64,000 bases of DNA from the NCBI GenBank assembly GCA_030426085.1, contig JAUHYW010000001.1, positions 62,001-126,000 of the forward strand. The letters run 5' to 3'. The position numbers and the translations under genes were made by a program. This stretch comes from a bacterium (GTDB lineage Bacteria > Myxococcota_A > Bradymonadia > UBA7976 > UBA1532). Positions 16,618 to 26,699 of this stretch are shown here, in pieces. The stretch's first letter is position 1. The number at the start of each line of letters is the position of its first letter. Under the pieces are notes generated by a model that saw only the letters and a program-made list of their open reading frames with translations, was not told where the DNA came from and searched no databases.

Positions 16618-17826
16618 ATGATCGAGGACGGTGCCGTGAAGCGAGTCGGAGTGTGGTTGGTGGGGGCCCGAGGCAGCATCTCGGCCACCGTGGTCGCGGG
16701 TCACGCGGCCCTCGTCGGCGGTGACGCGTCGCCGGTGGGGCTGGTCACGGCCCGGGCGCCGTTCGTCGAGGCCGATCTGCCGACGCTCGATCGGTTGGTC
16801 TTCGGCGGCCACGAGATCCGGGCCGGCGCGCTGCTCGACGAGGCCCGGGCGGTGCTCGACGGCTGCGGGCTGCCGGGCATGGCCGATCGCTACGCGTCGG
16901 CGCTCGAGGCGACCGACGGCCGCATCCGGCCGGGGGTCGTGCGCGGCGGGGGCCCGGCGATCGACGGGCTGGCCACCGAGCGGGTCGGGGCGGCGTCCGA
17001 CGCCGAGGCGGTCGCCGCCATCCGGGCCGACATCGACGCGTTCGCCGCGGCCACCGGCGCGGCGCACGTCGTGGTGGTCAACGTCGCCAGCACCGAGCCC
17101 GCGCCCCGGCCCCACCCGAGCTGGGAGGATCTCGACGCGCTCGACGGGGCGATGAAGGGCCCGGCCTCGATCCTGCCGCCCAGCGCCCTCTACGCCTACG
17201 CGGCCCTCGACGGGGGCCACGCCTACGTCAACTTCACCCCCAGCGTCGGCTCCCGGATCCCGGCCCTGTGCCAGCTCGCCGAGCGGCGGGGCGCGGCGCA
17301 CGCCGGCAGCGACGGCAAGACCGGCGAGACGCTGGTCAAGTCGGTGCTGTCCGAGCTGTTCGTGCGGCGCAACCTGCATGTGCTCTCGTGGTTCGGGCAG
17401 AACATCCTGGGCAATATGGACGGGGCCATCCTCGACAACCCGGACAACAAGGCGACCAAGCTGCACAGCAAGGATCACCTGCTGGCCCGCATCCTGGGGC
17501 CGCACGTCGAGAGCCGGGTGGGCATCGACTACGTGCGCAGCCTGGGCGAGACCAAGATCGCCTGGGATCACATCCACTTCGAGGGCTTCCTCGGCGGCCG
17601 CATGAGCCTCCAGTTCACCTGGAGCGGGGTCGATTCGCTGCTCGCCGCCCCGCTCGTGCTCGATCTGGTGCGGCTGGTGGCCTTCGCCGCCGCGCGGGGC
17701 GAGTCGGGGGTGCTCGGCGCGCTGGGGCCATTCTTCAAGGATCCGATGGGCACCGACGAGCAGCGCCTGATCGCCCAGGACGACGCGATGGTGGCCTGGC
17801 TGCGCGACCCGGAAGGGGCCCGGTGA
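16618..17826 (+). CDS. inositol-3-phosphate synthase family protein
   Basis: 402 aa. The NAD-binding N-terminus is GVWLVGARGSISATVVAG. The catalytic region shows GSDGKTGETLVKSVL, NLHVLSWFGQNILGNMDG and NKATKLHSKDHLL, typical of myo-inositol-1-phosphate synthase. The family converts glucose-6-phosphate to inositol-3-phosphate. The gene overlaps the next one, a UbiA prenyltransferase, by 3 bp (GTGA). That pairing is known in actinobacteria and myxobacteria, often in Ebo-type clusters, and suggests a lipid or polyol-derived product rather than general inositol supply. A GTG three bases earlier is an alternative start. Weak promoter-like boxes lie at 16541 and 16566, with 19-bp spacing. Confidence 0.88.
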   Translation: MIEDGAVKRVGVWLVGARGSISATVVAGHAALVGGDASPVGLVTARAPFVEADLPTLDRLVFGGHEIRAGALLDEARAVLDGCGLPGMADRYASALEATDGRIRPGVVRGGGPAIDGLATERVGAASDAEAVAAIRADIDAFAAATGAAHVVVVNVASTEPAPRPHPSWEDLDALDGAMKGPASILPPSALYAYAALDGGHAYVNFTPSVGSRIPALCQLAERRGAAHAGSDGKTGETLVKSVLSELFVRRNLHVLSWFGQNILGNMDGAILDNPDNKATKLHSKDHLLARILGPHVESRVGIDYVRSLGETKIAWDHIHFEGFLGGRMSLQFTWSGVDSLLAAPLVLDLVRLVAFAAARGESGVLGALGPFFKDPMGTDEQRLIAQDDAMVAWLRDPEGAR

Positions 17827-18695
17827 GGGCCTGGCTCGAGCTGATCCGGCTGCCGGCGGTGTTCACCGCCCCGGCCGACGTGCTGGCCGGCCTCGCGCTG
17901 GCCGGGCTGGCGGGGGTCACGGCCGATCCGCTGACCATCGGGGCTCTGGTTCTGGCGAGCGCAGCGATCTACTGCGCGGGCATGGCGGCCAACGACCTGT
18001 TCGACGCCGAGGTCGACGCCCGCGAGCGCCCGGGGCGGCCCATCCCCTCGGGGCGGGTGTCGAAGGGCGGCGCCTGGGGGCTCGTGCTGGGCTTGCAGGC
18101 GGCGGCGCTGGGCATCGCGCTGACGGTGGGCCCGGCGACGCTGGCCGCGGTCGGCTTCACCATCCTGGCGACCTACCTCTACGACGCCGGGCTCAAGGAC
18201 GGCGTGATGGGGCCGGCGGCGATGGGGCTGTGCCGCTACGGCAACGCGCTCGTCGGGCTGTCGGTGGTGGGCTTCGACGTGCCCGGGGCGCTGCTGGCGG
18301 TGCCCCTGGGCACGCTGTTTTATGTGACCGCGCTGACGTTCACCTCGCGCTACGAGGTCGACGGGGCCACCCGGGGGCAGCTCGGGGGGCCGTTCGCCGG
18401 CATGCTGATCGGGGCGGTCGTCCCGGCGATCTGGGCGCTGTGGGGGCCCCTGCCCCACGGGTGGGCCGCCGCGGCGGTCGCGGCGCCGCTGATCTGGCTC
18501 CTGCGGCCGATGCGCCGGGCGTGGGCCGCGCCGGCCGCCGGCTCCATCCGGGGGGTCGTGATGGCCGGCATCTTCGGCATCGCGCTGGTGAACGGGGTGA
18601 TCGCCCTGGCCGCGGGCGGCTGGTGGCAGGCGGCGGTGATCGTGGGCCTGCTGGTGCCCGGTCGGCTGGTGGGGCGCTGGTTCTACGCGACCTGA
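17823..18695 (+). CDS. UbiA-family prenyltransferase (SCO3242/EboC-like)
   Basis: 290 aa from a GTG overlapping the previous stop. Seven to nine hydrophobic segments are visible. The first Asp-rich motif is NDLFDAEVDARERPGRPIPSG, abbreviated NDLFDAEVD, followed by RPIPSGRVS; the second is YDAGLKD. Both are needed for Mg2+/prenyl-diphosphate binding in the UbiA family. It attaches an isoprenoid chain to an acceptor in the membrane. Coupling to the inositol-phosphate synthase gene makes a polyol phosphate or derived headgroup a candidate acceptor; this is inference. Confidence 0.87.
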   Translation: MRAWLELIRLPAVFTAPADVLAGLALAGLAGVTADPLTIGALVLASAAIYCAGMAANDLFDAEVDARERPGRPIPSGRVSKGGAWGLVLGLQAAALGIALTVGPATLAAVGFTILATYLYDAGLKDGVMGPAAMGLCRYGNALVGLSVVGFDVPGALLAVPLGTLFYVTALTFTSRYEVDGATRGQLGGPFAGMLIGAVVPAIWALWGPLPHGWAAAAVAAPLIWLLRPMRRAWAAPAAGSIRGVVMAGIFGIALVNGVIALAAGGWWQAAVIVGLLVPGRLVGRWFYAT

Positions 18696-18699
18696 GCGG

Positions 18700-19686
18700 T
18701 CACGGCGTCGCGGGCGCGGGCGGCATCGCGGGCGCCCCGGGCACGTCGGGCTTCTTGCCCGGCTCGACCTTCGGCGGCTCGTAGCCGAACACCGCGATGC
18801 TCAGCTTGACCGGGGTCCCGTTGGGCGGGATCTCGCCAGTGTACACCTCGTAGCCCTGAGCGTCCCCCCGATACGGGTTGCCCGCATCGTCGCCGATGGT
18901 GATCACCGCGTTGCGGTCGGGGATGAGCGAGATGACGCTGCGCTCGTTGTCGGCCACATAGCGCCCGTTCCAGAACTGGCTGCCCTCGAAGTACCACGCC
19001 TGCGGTTCGGGCGCGGCCTTGGTCTTGCGGTCGTAGAGCCACACCACCGCGTCGCCGGTCTTCGCCTCGCCGCTCTTCGGATCGGTCCATTGCATCGACA
19101 GGGCCACCCGGCCGCCCTCGCGGACGACCTTCGGTACCTCGTAGGGGTCGTCCGGCTTGTTGTACTGCCGCGGCTCGAGGCCGATGAGCAGCAGCCCGAG
19201 GTGCACGTGGCTCGGCTCGGCGAGCGCCTCGAGCACCGACTCGTGCAGCTTGCCGTGGGTGCCGACCGCCACGTACTCCAGGATGCCCTCCTGCATGTTG
19301 ATCCGGGTGGGGATCTCGAGGCGCCGGGCGAGCCGGTCGACGAGCACCGCGCCCACCCGCAGCCGATAGGCGTCGAGGCGCTTGATCGGCGGCGCGCCGG
19401 GCTGCTGCACCGGCTCGCCTTTCTCGGCGGCGGTGGACAGCCGGCGCAGGTCCTCGGCGTCCCGGGGCTCGCCCTCGGGCCGGGGCGGCTCGGCCGGCGG
19501 CGGGGGGATGACGTTGATCGCCGCGGTGGGGTGGCGCCGCATGGCGCTCTGGTCGAGCCGCTCGGCGTCGGGGCCGGCGTCGGGGATCGCCGCGTCGAAC
19601 TTCTTCGGGGTGATCGGCGAGCGGCCTTCGGTGCAGCCGACGAGCGCGATCAGGGCCAGGCAGGCGTGGGGCAGTCGGGGGCTCAT
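18700..19686 (-). CDS. YdjY-domain lipoprotein
   Basis: 328 aa from the ATG at 19686, overlapping the methyltransferase stop by 4 bp. A signal peptide with lipobox (ALVGC) is followed by an Asp/Pro-rich linker (residues about 20-110). The central segment RINMQEGILEYVAVG, HESVLEAL and HVHLGLLLIGLEP is the YdjY pattern. The later VVWLYDRKT and YFEGSQFWNGRYVAD fit the rest of that domain. YdjY proteins are of unknown function and are common in Myxococcota and Planctomycetota. The C-terminus is a Pro-rich tail, EPGKKPDVPGAPAMPPAP. Confidence 0.8.
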   Translation of the reverse strand: MSPRLPHACLALIALVGCTEGRSPITPKKFDAAIPDAGPDAERLDQSAMRRHPTAAINVIPPPPAEPPRPEGEPRDAEDLRRLSTAAEKGEPVQQPGAPPIKRLDAYRLRVGAVLVDRLARRLEIPTRINMQEGILEYVAVGTHGKLHESVLEALAEPSHVHLGLLLIGLEPRQYNKPDDPYEVPKVVREGGRVALSMQWTDPKSGEAKTGDAVVWLYDRKTKAAPEPQAWYFEGSQFWNGRYVADNERSVISLIPDRNAVITIGDDAGNPYRGDAQGYEVYTGEIPPNGTPVKLSIAVFGYEPPKVEPGKKPDVPGAPAMPPAPATP

Positions 19687-20687
19687 CGGCGCTTCTCCGC
19701 CCGGATCACGGTGTAGTTGATGGGGGCCGGCAGCCGGGTGGTCCCCACGACGTCGCACCCGACGGCGTCGAGCCACGCCCGCTGCTCGGCGACGGTGTGA
19801 CACCGGCCGTCGTGGGCCATCACCCGCATGTTGAGCGCGAACATCGCCCCGAAGACCGGCCCCGCGCGGTCGTCGTCGAGCATCACGTCGCTGATGTAGA
19901 GCGCGCCGCCCGGCTCGAGCGCGGCGGCGGTCCGGGTCAGGATCTGCTTCACCCCGTCGGGCTGCTCCCGATGCAGCACCCCCGAGATGAGCGCGCAGTC
20001 GTAGCTGCCCGGCAGGTCGTCGGCGTAGTAGTCGAAGCCGGTGCAGGCGACCCGCTCGCCGGCGCCCATCGAGGCCACGATCTGCCGCGAGAACCGCACC
20101 ACGCCGGGCAGGTCGAGCACCTCGGCCTTCAGCCCGTCGAAGCGTTGGGTCAGCAGGGCGCTGTAGGTGCCCGGCCCGCCGCCGACGTCGGCCAGCCGCT
20201 CGCGCCCGGCGAGGTCGATGACCGAGGCCACCGCCCGCCCGACCCCCAGGGCCCGATGGTGCATGCCGTAGACGAAGTTGCGGGTCCGGGCCTCGTCGTC
20301 GCCGAGGTAGGCGTCGGGCGCGGCGTGGGCCCGGCCGGCGCGCACGACCGCGTCGAGGTCGCCCCACAGCGGGTAGTTGTCGCCGTTGTAGCGCAAGGCC
20401 GGGCCGAGGAACCCCGGGCGCCCGTCGACCAGCCACGCGTCGGCCAGTGGGCGGTTGGCGTAGCCCGCGGGTGACTTCTCGATCAGGTCCATGGCCGACA
20501 GCGCCGTCAGCAACGCGTCGGTGGCGGCCGGGTCGCTCTCGAGGGCGTCGGCGACGGCCGCGGCGCTCATCGGCCCGTCGGCCAGGGCGGTGAACAGGTC
20601 GAGGCGCACCGCGGCGATCAGGGCGGCGCTGCCCCAGTAGGCGGTGGCGATCTCGATCAGGGGGGCGGGATCGGGCGGCGCTTTCAT
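19683..20687 (-). CDS. SAM-dependent O-methyltransferase (class I, acetylserotonin-OMT-like)
   Basis: 334 aa from the ATG at 20687 (MKAPPDPAPLIEIATAYWGS). The N-terminal winged-helix dimerisation domain reads AALIAAVRLDLFTALADG, then AVADALESDPAATDALL. The SAM site is ERLADVGGGPGTYSALL, with DLPGVV and LISGVLHRE downstream, and GALYISDVMLDDD is the post-motif. The family methylates small aromatic or polyketide hydroxyls. Substrate unknown. Pairing with a lipoprotein gene gives no metabolic clue. Confidence 0.85.
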   Translation of the reverse strand: MKAPPDPAPLIEIATAYWGSAALIAAVRLDLFTALADGPMSAAAVADALESDPAATDALLTALSAMDLIEKSPAGYANRPLADAWLVDGRPGFLGPALRYNGDNYPLWGDLDAVVRAGRAHAAPDAYLGDDEARTRNFVYGMHHRALGVGRAVASVIDLAGRERLADVGGGPGTYSALLTQRFDGLKAEVLDLPGVVRFSRQIVASMGAGERVACTGFDYYADDLPGSYDCALISGVLHREQPDGVKQILTRTAAALEPGGALYISDVMLDDDRAGPVFGAMFALNMRVMAHDGRCHTVAEQRAWLDAVGCDVVGTTRLPAPINYTVIRAEKRR

Positions 20688-20867
20688 CGGGTCGTCCTCG
20701 GGGCGTGGTCGACGCGATGCTACGCCGCCCGACGGCGGGTCACAAGCCGGCCGGGGTGATGCCCGCATGCGGTGGGGTTCGGGCTGGGGGCGCCGGCCCG
20801 ACAAACCGGTTGTATTGGTCGATCTCGTGGTGTTGAATTCGTGCGGATCGGCCGAGGAGTGTCAGGG

Positions 20868-21629
20868 GTGGTCTGGCGGAGATTGTTGAGAGGGTGGTCT
20901 TCGCAGACGTCGACCACCACCGAGGAGGCGCCCGAAGAGAAGAGTGGGGACGCGGTCACTCCCGAGGCCGACCCGACCGTCGAGGCCCCGGCAGCTTCGG
21001 GCGCGTCCACCTCGACGGCGCCCGCCGCGAGCCCCCGCTTCGGCGGCTTCTCGTTCGAGGCCCCCCGCCCCGCGCCGAGCGCCACCGTCGAGGCCCCGGC
21101 CCCCGCCGCCGAGCGCAGCCCCACCGCCGACGTCGCCGCCGCCGTGCGCCGCAAGGCCCGTCGGGGCGCCCGGGTGGCCGAGCGCGGCGTCGGTCCGGTG
21201 ATGGTGCCCAGCCTGCGGGAGCAGGCGCTGGTCTACCGCCTCGCCGCCGAGACCCGGGCCCGCGCCGAGCCGGGCACCAGCCTCGAGCTGTGGCAGGTCT
21301 ACCTCGAGCTGTGCCCCACCGACGCCGGGGCGTGGTTCCTCTACGGCCAGAGCCTGCTCGTCGCGGGGCAGGCCGACGCCGCCGAGCAGGCGTTCGTCGA
21401 GACCCGGCGCCACGATCCGACCCACGGGCTGGCCGCTGGCGCGCTGGGCTTCATCGCCGCCGGCCGGGGCGAGCGCGACGAGGCCTTGCGCCACTACCGC
21501 GACGCGGTGGCCCTGCGCCCCGAGTGCCTCGACATGCTCGGAGCCCTCGCCGCCGCTCAGGAGGCCGCCGGTCGGGCCACCGAGGCCGCCGCGACCCGGG
21601 CCCGCATCGCCCGCATCACCGACGCCTGA
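20868..21629 (+). CDS. TPR-repeat protein
   Basis: 253 aa. I chose the GTG at 20868 because GAGGAG lies 8 bp upstream; GTG codons at 20841 and 20859 are alternatives. The N-terminal 100 residues are low-complexity Ala/Pro/Thr/Glu. TPR-type helices follow: LELWQVYLELCPTDAGAWFL, AGQADAAEQAFVETRRHDP and GERDEALRHYRDAVALRPE. No signal peptide was seen. It lies 32 bp upstream of the TPR/CHAT-like gene and is presumably co-transcribed as a scaffold partner. Confidence 0.78.
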   Translation: MVWRRLLRGWSSQTSTTTEEAPEEKSGDAVTPEADPTVEAPAASGASTSTAPAASPRFGGFSFEAPRPAPSATVEAPAPAAERSPTADVAAAVRRKARRGARVAERGVGPVMVPSLREQALVYRLAAETRARAEPGTSLELWQVYLELCPTDAGAWFLYGQSLLVAGQADAAEQAFVETRRHDPTHGLAAGALGFIAAGRGERDEALRHYRDAVALRPECLDMLGALAAAQEAAGRATEAAATRARIARITDA

Positions 21630-21661
21630 CGCCGCCCGCCACCCTTCGCCGAGGAGCGATC

Positions 21662-24643
21662 GTGGATCTGTCCACCATCGAAGCCCACAAGGCGCTCGCG
21701 ATCGACGCCTTCCGCCGGGGGGCGTTGGCCGAGGCCGACGCGCTCTACGCCGAGCTCGAGCCGCAATACGCCCGCCACCGGGCCGACGATGCCCTCGTCG
21801 GCCTGCGCTTCAACCGCCTGCTGGTGGCGCTCGAGCGCGGCGACCGGGCGGGCTCGGCGGCGCTGATGGACCGGCTGGCCGAGGGCCTGTGGACCGCCGA
21901 CCCGCCCTCGCCGATGGTCGAAGAGGTGGCGACCCGCATCTGCCGGCTCTTCGCCGAGCCGTTCCCGGGGGTCGACCACGAGGCCACCGCGGCGCTGGTC
22001 ACCATCGCCGCCGAGCGGGCCCGGGCTTCGGCGCCCCGTCGGGCCGAGGCCGTCGACCTCGACGCGCTGCCGGCCCCCGACGCGCTGGCCCGCCTGCACC
22101 CGGCCGAGGCGGCGGTCATCGTGCTCGACCTGGCCGACGTGCTGCGGGGCCGCCCCGGCTGCCCGCCCTGGCTGCGGGCGGTGCAGCGCACCTTCGGCGA
22201 GCCGACCCCGCTCGATCCTCGGGTCTCGACGACCATCCGCCGGGCCTCCCGCGAGCTGGACGACGACGACGTCTTCCACGGCTACCTGTCGCTGGTCGAC
22301 GCCTTCGCCGACGCCTTCGCCTGCCAGCCGGCCGTCGCCGCCGAGCTGGCGGTGGGCCTGGACTGGCTCGAGGCCCGGGGCCTGCCCGAGCGGCTGCGCT
22401 ACACCCCCAGCCTGCCCGAAGAGCGGCGGCTGGCCCTGACGATCGAGATGCACGGGCAGCTCGCCTCGGCTCTGGTGGGCGAGAGCGGGGCCGAGCGGCT
22501 GGCCATCGCCCAGTGGCGGCGGGTCTCGGTGCTGGCCGACACCTGGGTCACCCGAGTCGAGGGGCGCCGGTCCCGCGGCGGCGGCCGGGCGGGGGACGCC
22601 GAGCAGGACGCGCTCATCGGCATCTGGCGCAGCCGGGCGGCCCGGGTGCTCGGTGATCTGGAGTCCGCGGCGACGGCTCTGGCCCGCAACGTGGCCCGCG
22701 CCCGGCGGCAGGCGTTCGCGACCCCCTACGTGGCGGCGCTGATCCTGCGCGAAGCGGCCGACGTCGCCGAGCGCTCGGACGATCGGGTGGGCGCGGCCCG
22801 GCTCTATGGCGAGGCGGCCCAGACCGCGGCGCCCGGGGCGGGCGAGGTGGCCGACGTGCACGCCCGCACCCGGCTGGTCGAAGAGGCGGTCGACGAGGCG
22901 GCCCGGCTGGCCCTGGCCGCCGAGGCGCTCGCCGGCCGGGCCCGGACGCTGCCCGACGACGAGGTGGGCCGGGCGGAGGGCGACCGGCTGATCGAGACGG
23001 CGCGGGTCATCCTGACGCTGGCCCGGCCCCGCCTCGATCCGGACCTCTGCACCCGGGCCGCGCTGTGGGTCGAGCTGACCGGTGCCCGGCGGGGGGATCC
23101 CGCCGCGGCGCTGCGCGCGCTCGAGGCCGCCCGGGCGATCGACGACCGCCCGGGGGTGGCGCTCGCCCTGCTCTTCCGCGGGCTGCACGCCCACCGGGGC
23201 GGGGCGGCCGACGGCGCCGGGCGCGCGGTGCTCGAGACGCTGGCCTCGGCCGCGGTCGCCGCCCGGGCCTCGGCGGCGGGCGCGGTGCGCCGGTCGGTCG
23301 AGACGGCGGTGGCGGTCGTGCATCAGGCGCGGGCCGACAAGGCCGATCCGGCCCGCATCGAGATCCACCTGCGCCGGGCGGCCGAGGCGGCCGAGGGTCC
23401 GGCCCTGGCCGAGCGGGCCGGCACGCTGGACTGCCTGCTGCCGGCCGAGCCGACGTTCGACCTCGAGGCGGCCATCGGGCGGCTGGTGGACGAGGGCAAC
23501 GCGGCCCTGGCCCGCCGCCTGTGCGCCGCCGCCCGCCGCCGGGACCACCGCATCCCGGTCTCGACCTCGGCCGGGCCCGCGGCCGATGCGGTGCGTATGG
23601 CGTTGCAGCGGCGCTTCGCGACCCGCTGGCTCGACGAGGGCCCGGTGGAGCCGATGGCCGACATCCGCGAGCGGGTCGACGCCTCCCGCCCGGCGCCCGA
23701 CTGGTCGCTGCGCACCCCCCGGGTGGGCGAGGCCCGCATCGAGTTCCGGGTGTTCGAGGCGTGGACCGCGGTGTTCGTCGTGACCGGGCAGGGGGTGCGC
23801 ATGCACCGCTGGACCGCCGGTCGCCCAGCCCTCGCCCGGCGGGTCGACGCGGTGCGCAGCAGCCTTGCGGCCGACGTCGACGCCCGCTTCCTCGACGAGG
23901 CGACGGCTGCGTGGCGGGCCTTGATCGAGCCGCTGCTCTACGATCTGGACGGCGTCGAGCGGCTGGTCGTGGTGCCCGACGGCCCGCTGGCCGCGCTGCC
24001 GTTCTCGCTGCTGTGGGGCGGATCGTTCCTCGCCGAGTACTTCGATCTGGCCATCGCCCGCCCCGCGGCGCCGCCCGCGTTCGCCGCCGACACCCCGGTG
24101 GCCCAGCCGACGGCCCTGATCGTGGGCGACGCGGCGACGACCCGCGACCTCCAGATCAGTACGCTGGCCTCAGCCGGCGGCCTGCTGTCGGTCGACACCC
24201 GCCACGGTGAGGATCTCGAGCCGGGCGATCTATCCGGCGCCCTGGCCGGGGGACGGCTGGTGCACCTCGTCGGTGAGCTGGGCCCCGGCGCGGCGGTGGC
24301 GCTCATCGACGAAGAGGTGCCGATCAGCGCCTCCCACATCGCCGAGGCGCTGGGCGCCGGGGGCACGGTCTGCGCGACGGTCATGGGCCCGGTGGACGGG
24401 CCCGACGGCGCGGCGGTGGTGGGCTCGCTGCTCGCCGGCGTGCGCGGCGGCGTGCTGGCCCGGCGCTGGGCCGCCGACGACGATCGGCAGTTCCTGCTGC
24501 TGTTCCTGCGCCGGGCGGCCTCGGCCACCGACGCCCGGGCCCTCGTCGCCGCGCTCGGCGAGGCCCGGCGGGACGCCATCGCCCACCACATCTCGCCCCG
24601 GGCGTGGGGTGCTTACGAGCTGTATCTGCCGGAGGGGTGCTGA
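21662..24643 (+). CDS. large helical-repeat protein with a CHAT-like (caspase-fold) C-terminus
   Basis: 993 aa from a GTG at 21662. Residues 1 to about 680 are Ala/Arg/Leu-rich helical repeats (start MDLSTIEAHKALAIDAFRRG, abbreviated STIEAHKALAIDA) resembling degenerate TPRs. From about residue 700 the chain reads like a CHAT protease: AWRALIEPLLYDL, RLVVVPDGPLAALPFSLLW, FLAEYFDLAIA, RLVHLVGELG and GTVCATVMG. In active CHAT domains the histidine lies in HxxxHG; here the second position is Glu (HLVGEL). The Cys segment is kept as VCATVMG. It is therefore probably a non-catalytic or altered CHAT relative. It is convergent with a Ser/Thr kinase gene, 19 bp apart. Confidence 0.78.
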   Translation: MDLSTIEAHKALAIDAFRRGALAEADALYAELEPQYARHRADDALVGLRFNRLLVALERGDRAGSAALMDRLAEGLWTADPPSPMVEEVATRICRLFAEPFPGVDHEATAALVTIAAERARASAPRRAEAVDLDALPAPDALARLHPAEAAVIVLDLADVLRGRPGCPPWLRAVQRTFGEPTPLDPRVSTTIRRASRELDDDDVFHGYLSLVDAFADAFACQPAVAAELAVGLDWLEARGLPERLRYTPSLPEERRLALTIEMHGQLASALVGESGAERLAIAQWRRVSVLADTWVTRVEGRRSRGGGRAGDAEQDALIGIWRSRAARVLGDLESAATALARNVARARRQAFATPYVAALILREAADVAERSDDRVGAARLYGEAAQTAAPGAGEVADVHARTRLVEEAVDEAARLALAAEALAGRARTLPDDEVGRAEGDRLIETARVILTLARPRLDPDLCTRAALWVELTGARRGDPAAALRALEAARAIDDRPGVALALLFRGLHAHRGGAADGAGRAVLETLASAAVAARASAAGAVRRSVETAVAVVHQARADKADPARIEIHLRRAAEAAEGPALAERAGTLDCLLPAEPTFDLEAAIGRLVDEGNAALARRLCAAARRRDHRIPVSTSAGPAADAVRMALQRRFATRWLDEGPVEPMADIRERVDASRPAPDWSLRTPRVGEARIEFRVFEAWTAVFVVTGQGVRMHRWTAGRPALARRVDAVRSSLAADVDARFLDEATAAWRALIEPLLYDLDGVERLVVVPDGPLAALPFSLLWGGSFLAEYFDLAIARPAAPPAFAADTPVAQPTALIVGDAATTRDLQISTLASAGGLLSVDTRHGEDLEPGDLSGALAGGRLVHLVGELGPGAAVALIDEEVPISASHIAEALGAGGTVCATVMGPVDGPDGAAVVGSLLAGVRGGVLARRWAADDDRQFLLLFLRRAASATDARALVAALGEARRDAIAHHISPRAWGAYELYLPEGC

Positions 24644-24662
24644 CGCGGGACGCCGGGCGGCG

Positions 24663-25988
<1,326 letters not shown>

Positions 25989-26168
25989 ATCTCGGCGGGT
26001 CACTCTCTGGGCTGAAACGCGCACGGGGGCGGGGCCCGTGCGGGCGACGGTCGCGAACATAGCAGTTGGTCAGGGGGCCCGCAAGCTTGCCGACCGGCCC
26101 CCGGCGGCGGCCCCGGCGGGCGCCCGATCGGGCCCGGCAGGCTCCGGATCGGGGTAATTCATTGCCCT

Positions 26169-26197
26169 TTGAATCTGGTCTGAGGGTCGAGTAAGGT
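26169..26197 (+). promoter_or_regulatory. possible sigma-70-type promoter upstream of the 142-aa lipoprotein gene
   Basis: TTGAAT at 26169-26174 and TAAGGT at 26192-26197, separated by 17 bp, in the only AT-richer part of a 251-bp gap between the divergent kinase and lipoprotein genes. Match to consensus is moderate (-35) and poor (-10). Confidence 0.3.
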
Positions 26198-26239
26198 GCG
26201 TCACCTCGCCACGCCACCGGCCGGAGGAAGACGAAACCC

Positions 26240-26668
26240 ATGGTGCGCAAGCTCTTCTCGCTGCTGCTCGCGGTCGGTCTGACCGCGCAGATCGGGTGCT
26301 ACAACACCTACAACGTCACGCTCGACGAGCTGGCCAAAGCCCAGGAAGGCGGCAGCGCGGGCACGGTGAAGATCACCACCGAGGAGGGCGAGGAGGTGGT
26401 GGTCACCCAGAACACCAAGCTGGGGATCACCGACTCCAGCGGCGACTACCTCGCCATCTCGCCGTTCAACTTCACCCTCACCGCCGGCCAGCTCGTCGCG
26501 CCCGACGAAGATCTGCTCATCGGCCGCGACGCCATCCAGACCGGCAACGTCAAGGTCGTCAGCGGCGGCAAGACGGTGCTGATCGTGGCCCTGGGCCTCG
26601 GCGCCGTCGTCGGCGGCGCGCTCGTGGTCCTGCTGACGGCGGACGAAGAGAAGGGCTTCGGCGAGTAG
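26240..26668 (+). CDS. small lipoprotein with C-terminal membrane segment
   Basis: 142 aa. A signal peptide (LFSLLLAVGLTAQIGC) ends in the lipobox QIGC. The mature part has a beta-rich middle (GTVKITTEEGEEVVV, NTKLGITDSSGDYLAI) and a strongly hydrophobic stretch near the C-terminus (VLIVALGLGAVVGGALVVLLT), followed by DEEKGFGE. A lipoprotein that also carries a C-terminal helix is typical of small Myxococcota proteins of unknown role. Family not recognised. The next gene starts 31 bp later on the same strand. Confidence 0.75.
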   Translation: MVRKLFSLLLAVGLTAQIGCYNTYNVTLDELAKAQEGGSAGTVKITTEEGEEVVVTQNTKLGITDSSGDYLAISPFNFTLTAGQLVAPDEDLLIGRDAIQTGNVKVVSGGKTVLIVALGLGAVVGGALVVLLTADEEKGFGE

Positions 26669-26699
26669 GGCCCCGATGGGCCGAACACGGAGTGGTCCG

